Positions 18,949-27,960 are shown, counted from the first letter of the stretch. The stretch is 64,000 nt of DNA from Roseomonas sp. CECT 9278 (GCF_918698155.1 NZ_CAKKLX010000011.1:62001-126000), one strand, 5' to 3'. The notes: generated by a model from the sequence alone, not told the origin. A program made the numbers and translations.

Positions 18949-20115
18949 ATGGATTTCGGCCTGTCGCCCGAGCAGGAGGCGATCGTTGACGGCGTCGCCG
19001 CGGTCTGCCGCAGCTTCGGCGACGATTACTGGCGCGCCTGCGACGACGAGGCACGATTTCCCCGCGAGTTCCACCGCGCCATGGCCGAGGGCGGCTGGCT
19101 CGGCATCACCATGCCAGAGGAGCAGGGCGGCGCGGGCCTCGGCGTGACCGAGGCCGCGCTGATGATGCACACCGTCGCGCGCCATGGTGGCGCGATGGCC
19201 GCGGCGTCGTCCATTCACATCAACATGTTCGGCCCGCACCCCATCGTCGTGCACGGCACGCCCGAGCAGAAGGCGCGCTGGATCCCGCCGCTGATCGCCG
19301 GCACCGACCAGGCCTGCTTCGGCGTGACCGAGCCCAATGCCGGGCTGGATACGACCTCCATCACCACCTTCGCTGCGAAGGTGCCTGGCGGCTACCGCGT
19401 GAATGGCCGCAAGATGTGGACCTCGACGGGGCAGGTCGCGAACAAGATCCTGCTGCTGACACGCACCACCCGGAAGGAGGAGGTGCGCAAGCCGACCGAC
19501 GGCATCACGCTGTTCTACACCGACATCGACCGCAGCAAGGTCGAGATCAAGCGCATCCCGAAGATGGGTCGCGCGGCGGTCGATTCGAACATGACCTTCA
19601 TCGACGACCTCTTTATCCCCGACGCGGATCGCATCGGGGAGGAAGGGCGTGGTTTTTCGTACATTCTGGACAGCCTCAATCCCGAACGCATCCTGGTCGC
19701 CGCCGAAGCCATCGCGATCGGCCGCGACGCACTCGATCGCGCCGCGCGATATGGTCAGGACCGCAGCGTGTTCGGCCGGCCGATCGGCATGAACCAGGCG
19801 ATCCAGCATCCGCTCGCGGAATGCTGGACGGCGTTGGAATCGGCCTGGCTGATGGCCCAGAAGGCGGCCTGGCTCTACGACAACGGCAAGCCCTGCGGGG
19901 CCGAGGCGAATGCGGCCAAGCTGCTGGGCGGGCGGGCCGGCCACAACGCGTGCCTCCAGGCGATGCTGACCCATGGGGGCATGGGCTATGCCAAGGAATA
20001 CGTCGTCGAGCGCCTGCTGCGTGAATCCCTGATCTGCCGCATCGCACCGGTGTCGGAGCAGATGGTGCTGTCGTTCATCGCCGAGCGCGTGCTCGGCCAG
20101 CCGCGATCCTACTGA
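18949..20115 (+). CDS. Acyl-CoA dehydrogenase
   Basis: This is a 388-residue acyl-CoA dehydrogenase starting MDFGLSPEQEAIVDGV, with FGVTEPNAGLDT for the flavin/substrate region and GGMGYAKEYVVERLLRES near the C-terminus. Glu350 is the expected catalytic base. The ATG at 18949 has a GGAGG site. Two bases separate its stop from the following CoA-transferase gene, so the two are translated from one message. It would desaturate the CoA ester made by that transferase or by the ligase of the other arm. The substrate is not readable; the sequence differs clearly from the divergent copy. Confidence 0.92.
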   Translation: MDFGLSPEQEAIVDGVAAVCRSFGDDYWRACDDEARFPREFHRAMAEGGWLGITMPEEQGGAGLGVTEAALMMHTVARHGGAMAAASSIHINMFGPHPIVVHGTPEQKARWIPPLIAGTDQACFGVTEPNAGLDTTSITTFAAKVPGGYRVNGRKMWTSTGQVANKILLLTRTTRKEEVRKPTDGITLFYTDIDRSKVEIKRIPKMGRAAVDSNMTFIDDLFIPDADRIGEEGRGFSYILDSLNPERILVAAEAIAIGRDALDRAARYGQDRSVFGRPIGMNQAIQHPLAECWTALESAWLMAQKAAWLYDNGKPCGAEANAAKLLGGRAGHNACLQAMLTHGGMGYAKEYVVERLLRESLICRIAPVSEQMVLSFIAERVLGQPRSY

Positions 20116-20117
20116 CC

Positions 20118-21308
20118 ATGACGCCGCTCGATGGACTTCGCGTGCTGGATTTCTCGAAGGTGCTGGCTGGCCCGCTCTGCGCGCAATGGCTCGGCGACCT
20201 GGGCGCGGATGTCACGAAGGTCGAGCCACCATCCGGCGGCGACGACACGCGCGGCTGGCCACCCTTCCGCGGCGGGGTCGGTGCGGTCTTCCTCAGCGCC
20301 AATCGCAACAAGAAGTCGCTGACGCTCGATCTCAAGACCGAAGCCGCGCGCGGCGCCGTGCGACGCATGGTCGCCCAGGCCGACGTGCTGATCGAATCCT
20401 ACGCCACCGGCGTGGCCGAACGGCTGGGCATCGGCGCAGAGGAGATGCGCGCGCTCAATCCGCGCCTGGTCTACTGCTCCATCTCGGGCTTCGGGCGCAC
20501 GGGGCCGCTCAAGGACGGGCTGGGCTACGACGTCATCCTGCAGGCCTTCTCGGGCATCATGGCGATGACCGGCGAACGCGGCGGCGGGCCGGCACGCAGC
20601 CCTTTCTCGCCGATCGACCAGTCGACCGGCATGAACGCCTTCTCGGGCATCCTCGCCGCGCTGCTGGAACGCCATCGCACGGGGCAGGGCTGCCGGCTCG
20701 AAGTCTCACTGTTCGAAACCGCGGCGGCGCTGCTGGGCTACAATTTCCAGATCTTCTGGGAGAAGGGATCGCTGCCGGAGAAGTGCGGCTCCGGTCATGA
20801 ATCCCTCTGCCCCTACCAGGCTTTCGACGCCGCCGACCGGCCGGTGCTGATCGGCATTGCGAACGACAATCTCTGGCGCCGCTTCACCGCGGGGATCGGC
20901 CAGCCGGAACTCGGCGAAGACCCGCGCTTCCGCACCAATGCAGACCGCGTTTCGCGCTTCGCGGAGACGGTCGCGCTGGTGCAGTCCATCGTCTCGGCGC
21001 GCAGCGCCGATGACTGGGTGGCCTTCTGCCTGCGCATCGGCATTCCCTGCGCCGCCGTGAACACGCTTGCCGACATGCTCGCCCATCCGCACATGGCCGC
21101 GCGCGGCATGGTCATGGACTACGATCATCCGCAGCTCGGCCCGTTGAAGACGATGGCGCAGCCGATCCAGTTCGACGGCAAGGCACGAACTGTCGCGGCG
21201 CCGCCGCCGATGCTGGGCCAACACACGCAGCAGGCGCTGGCCGGCTATGGCTTTGCACCGCACGAGATCGCCGCGCTGCGACAAGCCGGTGCCCTCGGCG
21301 CGCCATGA
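20118..21308 (+). CDS. CaiB/BaiF family (class III) CoA-transferase
   Basis: The 396-residue protein has the family N-terminus LDGLRVLDFSKVLAGPLCAQ and the ANRNKKSLTLDLK segment. The aspartate of SPIDQSTGM near residue 167 is at the place of the catalytic Asp that forms the acyl-aspartyl anhydride. It would load CoA onto an acid, probably the one bound by the Bug receptor encoded 13 bases downstream and oxidised by the dehydrogenase encoded upstream. The order dehydrogenase, transferase, receptor, regulator looks like a compact uptake-and-activation operon. Confidence 0.92.
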   Translation: MTPLDGLRVLDFSKVLAGPLCAQWLGDLGADVTKVEPPSGGDDTRGWPPFRGGVGAVFLSANRNKKSLTLDLKTEAARGAVRRMVAQADVLIESYATGVAERLGIGAEEMRALNPRLVYCSISGFGRTGPLKDGLGYDVILQAFSGIMAMTGERGGGPARSPFSPIDQSTGMNAFSGILAALLERHRTGQGCRLEVSLFETAAALLGYNFQIFWEKGSLPEKCGSGHESLCPYQAFDAADRPVLIGIANDNLWRRFTAGIGQPELGEDPRFRTNADRVSRFAETVALVQSIVSARSADDWVAFCLRIGIPCAAVNTLADMLAHPHMAARGMVMDYDHPQLGPLKTMAQPIQFDGKARTVAAPPPMLGQHTQQALAGYGFAPHEIAALRQAGALGAP

Positions 21309-21321
21309 GGAGGAATCGGCA

Positions 21322-22284
21322 ATGATCGCACGCAGGCTCATTCTGGCCGCGCCCTTCCTGGCGCAATCCGCGTGGGCGCAGGGCAGCGACGCATTCCCCA
21401 CGCGCCCGCTGCGCGCCATCGTGCCCTTCCCACCGGGCAGCGCGACGGATGGCATCGCCCGCTTCGTGGGCGAACGCCTCTCGCGCAGCCTGGGCCAGCC
21501 GGTTGTGGTGGAGAACGTGACCGGCGCCAACGGGGCCATCGCCGCGCGCCAGGCGGCGCGCGCCACGCCAGACGGCCACGCCTTCCTGTTCGCCACCAAC
21601 TCGACCCATGCGGCGGCCGTCCACCTGATGCGCGAGCCCGGATACGACCCGGTGCGGGACTTCGCGCCCGTCACGCTGACCAGCATCGCGCCGCTGGTGC
21701 TGATGGTTCGGTCCGATTTTCCCGCGCGCAACGTCGCGGAGTTCGTCGCGGAAGCAAAGGCGCGCGGTGGGTCGCTGAACTACGGCACCGGCAATATCGG
21801 CAGCCTGGCGGCGGCGCAGCTGCTCCTCAGCATCACCGGCATCAGCGCGGAGCGGATCGCCTATCGCGGCACGCCGGCGGCGGTCACCGACCTGCTTGCC
21901 GGGCGGGTGCACTTCATGGTCAGCGACCTTGCCTCGGCCGGGGAGCATGTGCGGGCCGGCACGCTGCGCGCGCTGGGGGTCACGCCGGCGCAGCGCATCC
22001 CGATGCTGCCGGACGTGCCCACGCTGCAGGAGGCAGGTGTCCCCGGCTACGACTTCGCATCCTGGGTGGCCGTGTTCCTGCCGGCGCGCAGCCCGGACAT
22101 CGCGGTCGCCCGCCTGAACCGCGAGATCCGCGCCGTGCTCGACAGCGACGAAGGTCGGCGGTTCTCGCTCAGCCTCGGCCTGGTGTCCTCGACCGGCACG
22201 CCGGAGGACCTGGTTCGTTTCCAGGCCCGCGAGATCGAGCAATGGGGCCGCATCGCCCAAGCCGCCAACCTGCCGCGCGAATGA
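21322..22284 (+). CDS. Bug-family tripartite tricarboxylate transporter receptor
   Basis: This 320-residue periplasmic receptor has a short signal peptide (MIARRLILAAPFLAQSAWAQG), then RPLRAIVPFPPGSATDG and the later IAYRGTPAAVTDLLAGRV segment. The ATG at 21322 is chosen because a GAGGAGGA site lies seven bases upstream; the longer frame has no signal peptide. It follows the CoA-transferase and overlaps the MarR gene by four bases. It is one of four Bug genes in the window, none with a TctA-TctB pair. Confidence 0.9.
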   Translation: MIARRLILAAPFLAQSAWAQGSDAFPTRPLRAIVPFPPGSATDGIARFVGERLSRSLGQPVVVENVTGANGAIAARQAARATPDGHAFLFATNSTHAAAVHLMREPGYDPVRDFAPVTLTSIAPLVLMVRSDFPARNVAEFVAEAKARGGSLNYGTGNIGSLAAAQLLLSITGISAERIAYRGTPAAVTDLLAGRVHFMVSDLASAGEHVRAGTLRALGVTPAQRIPMLPDVPTLQEAGVPGYDFASWVAVFLPARSPDIAVARLNREIRAVLDSDEGRRFSLSLGLVSSTGTPEDLVRFQAREIEQWGRIAQAANLPRE

Positions 22285-22778
22285 GCGCCGCGGCGGATCG
22301 GCGCGTCCGGAGCGCCTCGCGCGGCGGCAGCGATTTCCGCATCGGCTTCCTGGTGCATGATGTCGCGCGCCTGCGCCACGCGGTGTTCGACCAGGCGATG
22401 CGTCCGCATGGTGTCACGCATGCGCAGTGGTGGGCGCTGGCGCAGCTGACCCGGCACGACCCCGCGGGCGGCATGACGCAGGTGGAGCTCGCGCGGCTGC
22501 TGGGGTTGGGCAAGGTCGCGACAGGATCCATGATCGCGCGGCTTGAAGCCGCGGGGCTGGTGTCGCGGCGAGCGGATGGAGCGGATCGGCGCCTCAATCG
22601 CGTGCATGTCACGGCGCGCGGCCAACGCGTGCGCGAACGCATGATCGCGGTCGGGCGGGCGCTGAACGAGACGCTGCTCAAGGGCCTGTCGCGCGAGGAA
22701 CTTGAGGCCACCGACCGTGTCCTCACCACGCTCCGGAGCCGGCTGGGCGCAACCCTGCGCGGGGATGCCGCCGGATAG
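22281..22778 (+). CDS. MarR-family transcriptional regulator
   Basis: This 165-residue regulator has a central winged helix: the segment MTQVELARLLGLGKVATGSM is the helix-turn-helix and RADGADRRLNRVHVT the wing with its DxRxxRxxxT pattern. MarR dimers usually repress nearby catabolic genes and release DNA on binding a phenolic or CoA-ester ligand. Its ATG overlaps the stop of the Bug gene (ATGA), so it is made with the operon. Autoregulation through the repeat at 18891-18908 is a reasonable guess, not shown by the sequence. Confidence 0.88.
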   Translation: MSAAADRRVRSASRGGSDFRIGFLVHDVARLRHAVFDQAMRPHGVTHAQWWALAQLTRHDPAGGMTQVELARLLGLGKVATGSMIARLEAAGLVSRRADGADRRLNRVHVTARGQRVRERMIAVGRALNETLLKGLSREELEATDRVLTTLRSRLGATLRGDAAG

Positions 22779-22789
22779 CGCCCGCGTGG

Positions 22790-23734
22790 CTACGCGGCAT
22801 CCACCAAGGCTGGTGCCGCCCGCAGTGCCGCGCGGTATTCCTCGCGGAGGCGCGCGACCAGGTCCGCCATGCCAGGCGTGTCATGGATCGACCCCACGCC
22901 CTGCCCGGCCGACCAGATGTTCTTCCACGGGCGCTTGTCGTGGTCGCCGACATGCTCGCCGGTGGCCTCGGGCAGCCTGTCCGGGTCGAGCCCGGCCGCA
23001 GCAATGCTGGCGCGCAGGAAATTGGCGTGCACCCCGCTGATCGCCGGCGTGTACACGATGTCGGCCGCCGTCGCGTCCACCACCATTTGCTTGTGGGCGT
23101 CCGCCGCCATGCTCTCGCGCGCGGCGATGAAGCGCGTGCCCATATAGGCCATGTCGGCGCCCAGCATGAGCGCCGCCGCGACCTGCCGTCCGGTGGAAAT
23201 GGCGCCGCCCATCAGCAGCGGTCCGCTGAACAGGGCGCGGAGTTCCGGCAGCAGCGCGAAGGGGCTCAGGCGCCCGGCATGGCCGCCGGCGCCAGCGCAG
23301 ACCGCGATCAGCCCGTCCACCCCGCCATCCACCGCCTTCACCGCGTGGCGGAGGTTCGTGACGTCGTGGAACACCAGGCCGCCGTAGGACTGCACGGCGG
23401 CGATGACCTCCGGCACGATGCCGAGCGAGGTGATCACCAGCGGGACCCTGTGCCGCACCGTTGCCGCCAGGTCGTCCTGCAGCCTGGCGTTGGAACGATG
23501 CACGATCAGGTTCACGCCGAACGGCGCGGCCGAAGGCGCCGCAGCCAGGCGTTCCGCGATCTGCTCTAGCCAGGCGCCGTAGCCTTCCGTGGTGCGCTGG
23601 TTCAGTGCGGGGAAGGTGCCGACGATGCCCGCGCGGCAGGCCTCCACCACGTAGTCCGGCCCCGAGACGAGAAACTGCGGCGCCGCCACCACGGGCACCG
23701 ACAGGCGCCCCCGAAAGATCGCGGGTATCGGCAT
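22790..23734 (-). CDS. Nitronate monooxygenase family flavoprotein
   Basis: The 314-residue FMN protein of the NMO/2-nitropropane dioxygenase family begins FRGRLSVPVVAAPQFLVSGPDYV and has the CAGAGGHAG phosphate-binding segment and GADMAYMGTRFIAARES. Family members oxidise nitronates with oxygen, and many are annotated this way without a known natural substrate. The ATG at 23734 has a GGGAGG site; the frame upstream is unrelated. It converges on the MarR gene and ends 11 bases from it. It lies 74 bases downstream of the DHQase-like gene on the same strand, so it may belong to the TRAP unit. Confidence 0.85.
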   Translation of the reverse strand: MPIPAIFRGRLSVPVVAAPQFLVSGPDYVVEACRAGIVGTFPALNQRTTEGYGAWLEQIAERLAAAPSAAPFGVNLIVHRSNARLQDDLAATVRHRVPLVITSLGIVPEVIAAVQSYGGLVFHDVTNLRHAVKAVDGGVDGLIAVCAGAGGHAGRLSPFALLPELRALFSGPLLMGGAISTGRQVAAALMLGADMAYMGTRFIAARESMAADAHKQMVVDATAADIVYTPAISGVHANFLRASIAAAGLDPDRLPEATGEHVGDHDKRPWKNIWSAGQGVGSIHDTPGMADLVARLREEYRAALRAAPALVDAA

Positions 23735-23808
23735 GCGGTGTCCTCCCTGTGGCTGGGTCCAGCATACCGGACGGCGCGCCGCGACGGGAGGCGCGGCGCG
23801 GTGTCCGG

Positions 23809-24246
23809 CTATGCGTCGATCAGCTCGCGCAGCGCGCGCATCGCCGTGGCGTAGCCGCGCGCACCCAGCCCGGCGATCACGGCGGTCGCGACGGTGGACA
23901 CCAGCGACTGGTGATAGATCGCGTCGCGCCGATGAATGTTCGAGATGTGCAGTTCGATCAGCGGCGCCCTGAACATCTTGAGCGCATCGAGCAGCGGGAT
24001 CGACCGGAAGGTCAGCCCCGCCGGGTTGATGACCATGCCGGCCGCATCGGTGTCGATCGCCTCGTGGATCCAGTCCACCAGCTGGCCTTCGTAGTTGGAC
24101 TGGCGGAACACGACATCGTCGCCGCCGGCCTCCGCGCGGCACATCGCCTCGATCTCGGCGAGCGTGGTGCGGCCGTAGATCTCGGGCTCGCGCCTGCCCA
24201 GGCGGTTGAGGTTCGGGCCGTTGAGGACATGGATGCAGCGGGGCAA
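23809..24246 (-). CDS. Type II 3-dehydroquinate dehydratase paralogue with altered active site
   Basis: The 145-residue protein has the type II DHQase fold signatures NGPNLNRLGRREPEIYG (residues 9-25), QSNYEGQLVDWIHEA and ELHISNIHRRD. Asn12, Arg19, Tyr24, Asn74, His100 and Ser102 are kept. The position of the substrate-binding arginine (Arg112 in the M. tuberculosis enzyme) is Tyr111, and the position of His81 is Phe80. The start is TTG at 24246 with a GAGGA site upstream; the ATG at the sixth or later codons would remove the NGPNLN strand. A normal-looking copy sits at 53083. Its location 24 bases after a TRAP permease suggests a catabolic role, for example on a quinate-like compound, or a changed reaction. 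Confidence 0.82.
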   Translation of the reverse strand: MPRCIHVLNGPNLNRLGRREPEIYGRTTLAEIEAMCRAEAGGDDVVFRQSNYEGQLVDWIHEAIDTDAAGMVINPAGLTFRSIPLLDALKMFRAPLIELHISNIHRRDAIYHQSLVSTVATAVIAGLGARGYATAMRALRELIDA

Positions 24247-24269
24247 GGCGGGGTTCCTCGATAGACGGC

Positions 24270-25571
24270 TCAGCCCTGGTAACCCATCTGGCGCGGCAGC
24301 CAGAGCACCAGGTCCGGCACGAAGGTGATCAGCATGAGCGCGGCGATCATCGCGACAATGAACGGGATGGTGTCGCGCACCACGGCCGTCAGCGGCGTGT
24401 CCGACAGCTTCGCCACGATGAACAGCAGCAGCCCGTAGGGCGGCGTGATCAGGCCGAGCATGATGTTCACCACCACGACCACGCCGAAATGCACCATGTC
24501 CACGCCCAGCGCCTGCGCGGTCGGCACCAGTACCGGCACGACCACCAGCAGGATGGTGCTGCCTTCCAGCAGGCAGCCCAGCACCAGCAGGATCACGTTC
24601 ACCACCAGCAGGAATTCCCAGCGCGACATCTCCCATCCGGCCAGGACGCCGCGGACGGTGTTGGGCACGTTCTCGCTGGTGATGACGTAGTTGAAGGCCA
24701 GCGCGCCGGCGATCAGCATGCCGATGGCGGCGGTGGAGCGCGCGCTTTCCGTCACCGCGGTCCAGGTCTGGCGCAGCGTCAGGCTGCGGTAGAACACGGC
24801 TGCGATCAGCCAGGCATAGGCTGCGGCGACCGCTGCGGCTTCGGTGGGCGTCATCACCCCGCCGTAGATGCCGCCCAGCAGGATCACCGGCATCAGCAGC
24901 GCCGGAAGTGCCTCCAGCGTGAGGCGTGGGAATTCGCGCAGCGGTACGCGCTCGGAGACCGGAAAGTCGTGGCGATGCGCCATCCACGAATTGATGCCCA
25001 TCTGCGCCGCCGCCATCAGGATGCCCGGGACGACGCCGGCCAGGAACAGGAAACCGATCGACGCATCCGCGACCAGCGCATAGAGCACCATGGGGATGGA
25101 TGGCGGGATGATCGGGCCGATCACGGCGGTCACCGCCGTCAGCGCGGCCGCGTAGCTGGGCGGATAGGCGCCGCCCTTGGTCATCATGTCGATCTGCACC
25201 TTGCCGCTGCCCGCGGCATCGGCGATGGCGGACCCGGACATGCCGGCGAAGATCACGCTCTGCACGACATTCACGTGGCCCAGCCCGCCACGGAAACGCC
25301 CGACAAGAAGGTTGCAGAACCGCAGCAGGCGGTCGGTCAGGCTGCCCGCATTCATCAGCCCGGCCGAGAAGATGAACAGCGGCACGGCCAGCAGCACGTA
25401 GCTGCCGTTCAGGCCGTTCAGCACCTGTTCGGCCGCCGTCGACATGTCCTGTCCGGACAGGCCCAGGTAGATGATGCTCGCCATGATCATGGTCAGCCCG
25501 ATCGGCAATCCCATCAGGGACAGGCCGACCAGCGCGCCGAGCGCGAGGGTGAACGGGTCGTGCAGGTTCAC
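24270..25571 (-). CDS. TRAP transporter large permease (DctM type)
   Basis: This 433-residue membrane protein has about a dozen hydrophobic segments and the DctM patterns SGSAIADAAGSG and GPIIPPSIPMVLYA. It forms the sodium-driven channel of a TRAP carrier. The GTG at 25571 overlaps the stop of the small permease gene (GTGA) and gives a proper N-terminus, VNLHDPFTLALGALVG; no ATG is available. With the genes at 25568 and 26055 it makes a complete TRAP system for a carboxylate-like solute. Confidence 0.93.
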   Translation of the reverse strand: MNLHDPFTLALGALVGLSLMGLPIGLTMIMASIIYLGLSGQDMSTAAEQVLNGLNGSYVLLAVPLFIFSAGLMNAGSLTDRLLRFCNLLVGRFRGGLGHVNVVQSVIFAGMSGSAIADAAGSGKVQIDMMTKGGAYPPSYAAALTAVTAVIGPIIPPSIPMVLYALVADASIGFLFLAGVVPGILMAAAQMGINSWMAHRHDFPVSERVPLREFPRLTLEALPALLMPVILLGGIYGGVMTPTEAAAVAAAYAWLIAAVFYRSLTLRQTWTAVTESARSTAAIGMLIAGALAFNYVITSENVPNTVRGVLAGWEMSRWEFLLVVNVILLVLGCLLEGSTILLVVVPVLVPTAQALGVDMVHFGVVVVVNIMLGLITPPYGLLLFIVAKLSDTPLTAVVRDTIPFIVAMIAALMLITFVPDLVLWLPRQMGYQG

Positions 25572-26050
25572 GTGATGCCCCGCCCCGTGATGGACCGCCA
25601 GGCGATGGCCGCGTGCCGGATGATCATGGCGACGGCGAAGATCAGCCAGACCGAGTAGACCACGTCGAAGCGCAGGCCTAGATAGGCGCTGCGCTCGACC
25701 TTCATGAAGGTGACGTAGTCCACCATCGCCGGCAGCGACCAGGTGAAGACCGCGACGACGGCGACGGCCGTGATGGTGTCGCAGGCGCGCCGCACCCCGC
25801 CCGGCATGGCGCCGTAGAGCAGGTCGAAGCGGATCTCCTCGTCGTCGCGCAGCACCAGCCCGGCGCCCCACAGCACGCCCCAGAGCCAGGCGAAGGTCGA
25901 CAGCTCCGCCGTCCAGCTGAGCGGCGCGTTCAGGACGTAGCGCGTGACGATCTGCAGGATGAAGGCGACGAACATCGCCACCAGCAGCGCCGAGAGAACG
26001 TCCTCAGCGCGCCGCCGGCCCCAGCCGAGAAGGCGGCGCGCCCGATCCAT
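25568..26050 (-). CDS. TRAP transporter small permease (DctQ type)
   Basis: The 160-residue protein has four predicted membrane spans and the DctQ-type features RYVLNAPLSWTAELSTFAW and DDEEIRFDLLYG. It bridges the binding protein and the large permease. The ATG at 26050 is four bases from the binding-protein stop; an upstream extension of 41 residues is arginine-rich and unrelated. The 3' end overlaps the large permease gene. Confidence 0.9.
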   Translation of the reverse strand: MDRARRLLGWGRRRAEDVLSALLVAMFVAFILQIVTRYVLNAPLSWTAELSTFAWLWGVLWGAGLVLRDDEEIRFDLLYGAMPGGVRRACDTITAVAVVAVFTWSLPAMVDYVTFMKVERSAYLGLRFDVVYSVWLIFAVAMIIRHAAIAWRSITGRGIT

Positions 26051-26054
26051 CCGG

Positions 26055-27041
26055 TCAGCGCACCGCGGCGATGCGGTCGAGGATGCCCGCCGGCCAGGCC
26101 TGCGACTGCGTCGACGCGAGGTAGCGCCGCTGCGCCTCGGCACGGAAGGCCGCGACGTCGGGCTCGTAGACATCGAGACCCTGGGAGCGGAAGAAGGCGA
26201 CCATCTCCTGCTCCTGCGCCAGGTGCCGCTGCGTGCTGGCGTCGATCGCCTTGTTCGCCGCGGCCTGGATGGCGTCGCGCTGCGGCTGCGTCAGGCTGTC
26301 CCACAGGCGCGAGGAGATCGACAGCAGGTCGTAGGCGACCAGGTGGCTGGTCAGGACGAACTGCGTCGTCACCTCGTGGAAACGCATGGTGCGGCTGGTC
26401 GGCAACGGGTTGTCCTGGCCGTCCACCGTGCCCGACTGCAGCGCGGTATACAGCTCGGCGAAGGCCACGGGCGTGGGGTTGGCGCCGAGCGCCTCGCCGA
26501 GGAACTGCCAGGTCTCGCCCGGCGGCATGCGCAGCTTCATCCCCGCCATGTCGGCTGGCGTGTTGATGCGCTTGCGCGGCTTCAGATTGACGTGGCGCGT
26601 GCCGAAATACAGCGGGCCCAGCACATGCACGTTCAACTGGTCGCGCGCCATCCGATTGAACTCGGCGCCGACCGGCCCCGCGAAGACCTGGCGCATATGC
26701 GCGGCGTCGCGGAACAGATAGGCCGAGGCCATCACCGACCAGGCCGGGATCTGGCGCGAGAAGTCCTGCGGCGCGAGGTTCGCCATCTCGACATTGTTGC
26801 GCTGGATCGCGACGAGCTCCGTGCCCTGGCGGAACAGGGTCGCGTTCAGGTGCAGCTCGACATCGAACTGCGACTGCAGGTCGGCGGCGAAGCCGCGCAT
26901 CGCCTCGGCACGGATGTCCTGGTCGGAGAAGACCGCGGTGAAGCGTATGCGCCGGCGCGCCTGGGCGCGCGCGGGCATCGCCGGCAAAGCCATGACCGCG
27001 GCGGCGGCGACGACGGACCGACGTCCGAAATGCATGCGCAT
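26055..27041 (-). CDS. TRAP transporter solute-binding protein (DctP type)
   Basis: The 328-residue protein has a signal peptide ending near residue 27 (...MPARAQA). It carries the DctP-family segments GMKLRMPPGETW, with the arginine that normally pairs with the ligand carboxylate, and ELYTALQSGTVDGQDNPL. It should be periplasmic and deliver a carboxylate-type solute to the adjacent permeases. It is the first gene of the TRAP unit and is divergent from two GntR regulators, which probably control it. An alternative start two codons later is possible. Confidence 0.92.
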   Translation of the reverse strand: MRMHFGRRSVVAAAAVMALPAMPARAQARRRIRFTAVFSDQDIRAEAMRGFAADLQSQFDVELHLNATLFRQGTELVAIQRNNVEMANLAPQDFSRQIPAWSVMASAYLFRDAAHMRQVFAGPVGAEFNRMARDQLNVHVLGPLYFGTRHVNLKPRKRINTPADMAGMKLRMPPGETWQFLGEALGANPTPVAFAELYTALQSGTVDGQDNPLPTSRTMRFHEVTTQFVLTSHLVAYDLLSISSRLWDSLTQPQRDAIQAAANKAIDASTQRHLAQEQEMVAFFRSQGLDVYEPDVAAFRAEAQRRYLASTQSQAWPAGILDRIAAVR

Positions 27042-27136
27042 GGGCGTTTCCTTCCCTGAACCTTGGTTGAGGGGACGCTAGGCCCAGCGCGCCATCCGAT
27101 CAATAGAGGTTTCGCATTATCTAGGAGATTTCGAGG

Positions 27137-27149
27137 AATACCGGGTATT
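27137..27149. promoter_or_regulatory. Palindrome AATACC-G-GGTATT, candidate GntR operator
   Basis: A perfect six-base inverted repeat around one central base lies between the divergent TRAP operon (start 27041) and the first GntR gene (start 27211). FCD-type GntR regulators bind short palindromes of this size next to their own genes. The surrounding 170 bases are more A+T-rich than the neighbours, as expected for a promoter region. No other 13-base palindrome stood out. Confidence 0.5.
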
Positions 27150-27210
27150 GCGACCAGCCGCGTCGGTCGCCGATACTGCCGCGGCCGGAAAGCCCGGCTG
27201 GAGGCGCGAA

Positions 27211-27960
27211 ATGGCGCGCGCGGCGCATGAGCATGGTGTCGAGGAAACCGCCGGCGATGCCGCCTATCGCCGCATGCGCGCCGATGTCGTGCTGGGGCGG
27301 CTCGCGCCTGGGCGCAAGCTCGGGCTCGACGGGTTGCGCGCGATCTACGGCGTCAGCATCGGCACGCTGCGCGAGGCGCTGAACCGCCTGGCCGCCGAGG
27401 GCCTCGTGCAGGCCCAGGGCCAGCGCGGCTTCGCCGTGGCCCCGGTTTCCGCCGAGGATTTCCGCGAAGTCGCCGAATTGCGCCTGCTGCTGGAATGCGA
27501 GGCCATCGTGACCTCCTTCGCCGCCGGCGACCTGGACTGGGAAGGCCAGGTCGTCGCGGCGCATCATAAGCTGGCGGTGCTGGAACGCCGCCTGCTGGCG
27601 GGCGCGCCGGCGGATCCATCCCTGTGGAAGCACTACGACCGCGAATTCCACCACGCGCTGATTGCCGCCTGCGGGTCGCGCACGCTGCTCGAGACCTACG
27701 CCGCCGCCTATGACCGCTTCCTGCGCTACCAGATGGTCGCGGTGGTGTTCCGTGGCGCGGTTGCTGCCGAGCAGCACGCGGCGTTGCTGGCAAGCGCTCT
27801 GGCACGCGATGGCGTGCGCGCCTGCCGCATCCTGCACGCCCATGTCGAAGGCTGCGTCGACCACGTGGTGCGTGGCAGCGCGCTGGCGCCGTTCCTGGCC
27901 GGAGCACGGCCGGCGCGCCCGTCGCCGGACCCTGCACAGCCCGCACGGCGCGCCCGGTGA
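27211..27960 (+). CDS. GntR-family transcriptional regulator, FCD type (first of a tandem pair)
   Basis: This 249-residue protein has a GntR winged helix (LGLDGLRAIYGVSIGTLREAL, HTH) and an all-helical FCD ligand domain containing YDREFHHALIAACGSRTLL. The Asp/His residues of that domain and of EQHAALL and HAHVEGCVDH are the usual metal and acid ligand positions. The ATG at 27211 with a GGAGG site is preferred to a TTG 21 codons upstream. It is divergent from the TRAP operon and overlaps the second regulator by four bases. Acid-sensing repression of the TRAP genes is the natural expectation. Confidence 0.88.
   Translation: MARAAHEHGVEETAGDAAYRRMRADVVLGRLAPGRKLGLDGLRAIYGVSIGTLREALNRLAAEGLVQAQGQRGFAVAPVSAEDFREVAELRLLLECEAIVTSFAAGDLDWEGQVVAAHHKLAVLERRLLAGAPADPSLWKHYDREFHHALIAACGSRTLLETYAAAYDRFLRYQMVAVVFRGAVAAEQHAALLASALARDGVRACRILHAHVEGCVDHVVRGSALAPFLAGARPARPSPDPAQPARRAR

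Noticed and set aside
17707-20115. Idea that the two acyl-CoA dehydrogenases form one heteromeric enzyme
   Set aside because: Both keep the catalytic glutamate (Glu349 and Glu350) and they are on opposite strands, so separate active enzymes are simpler.
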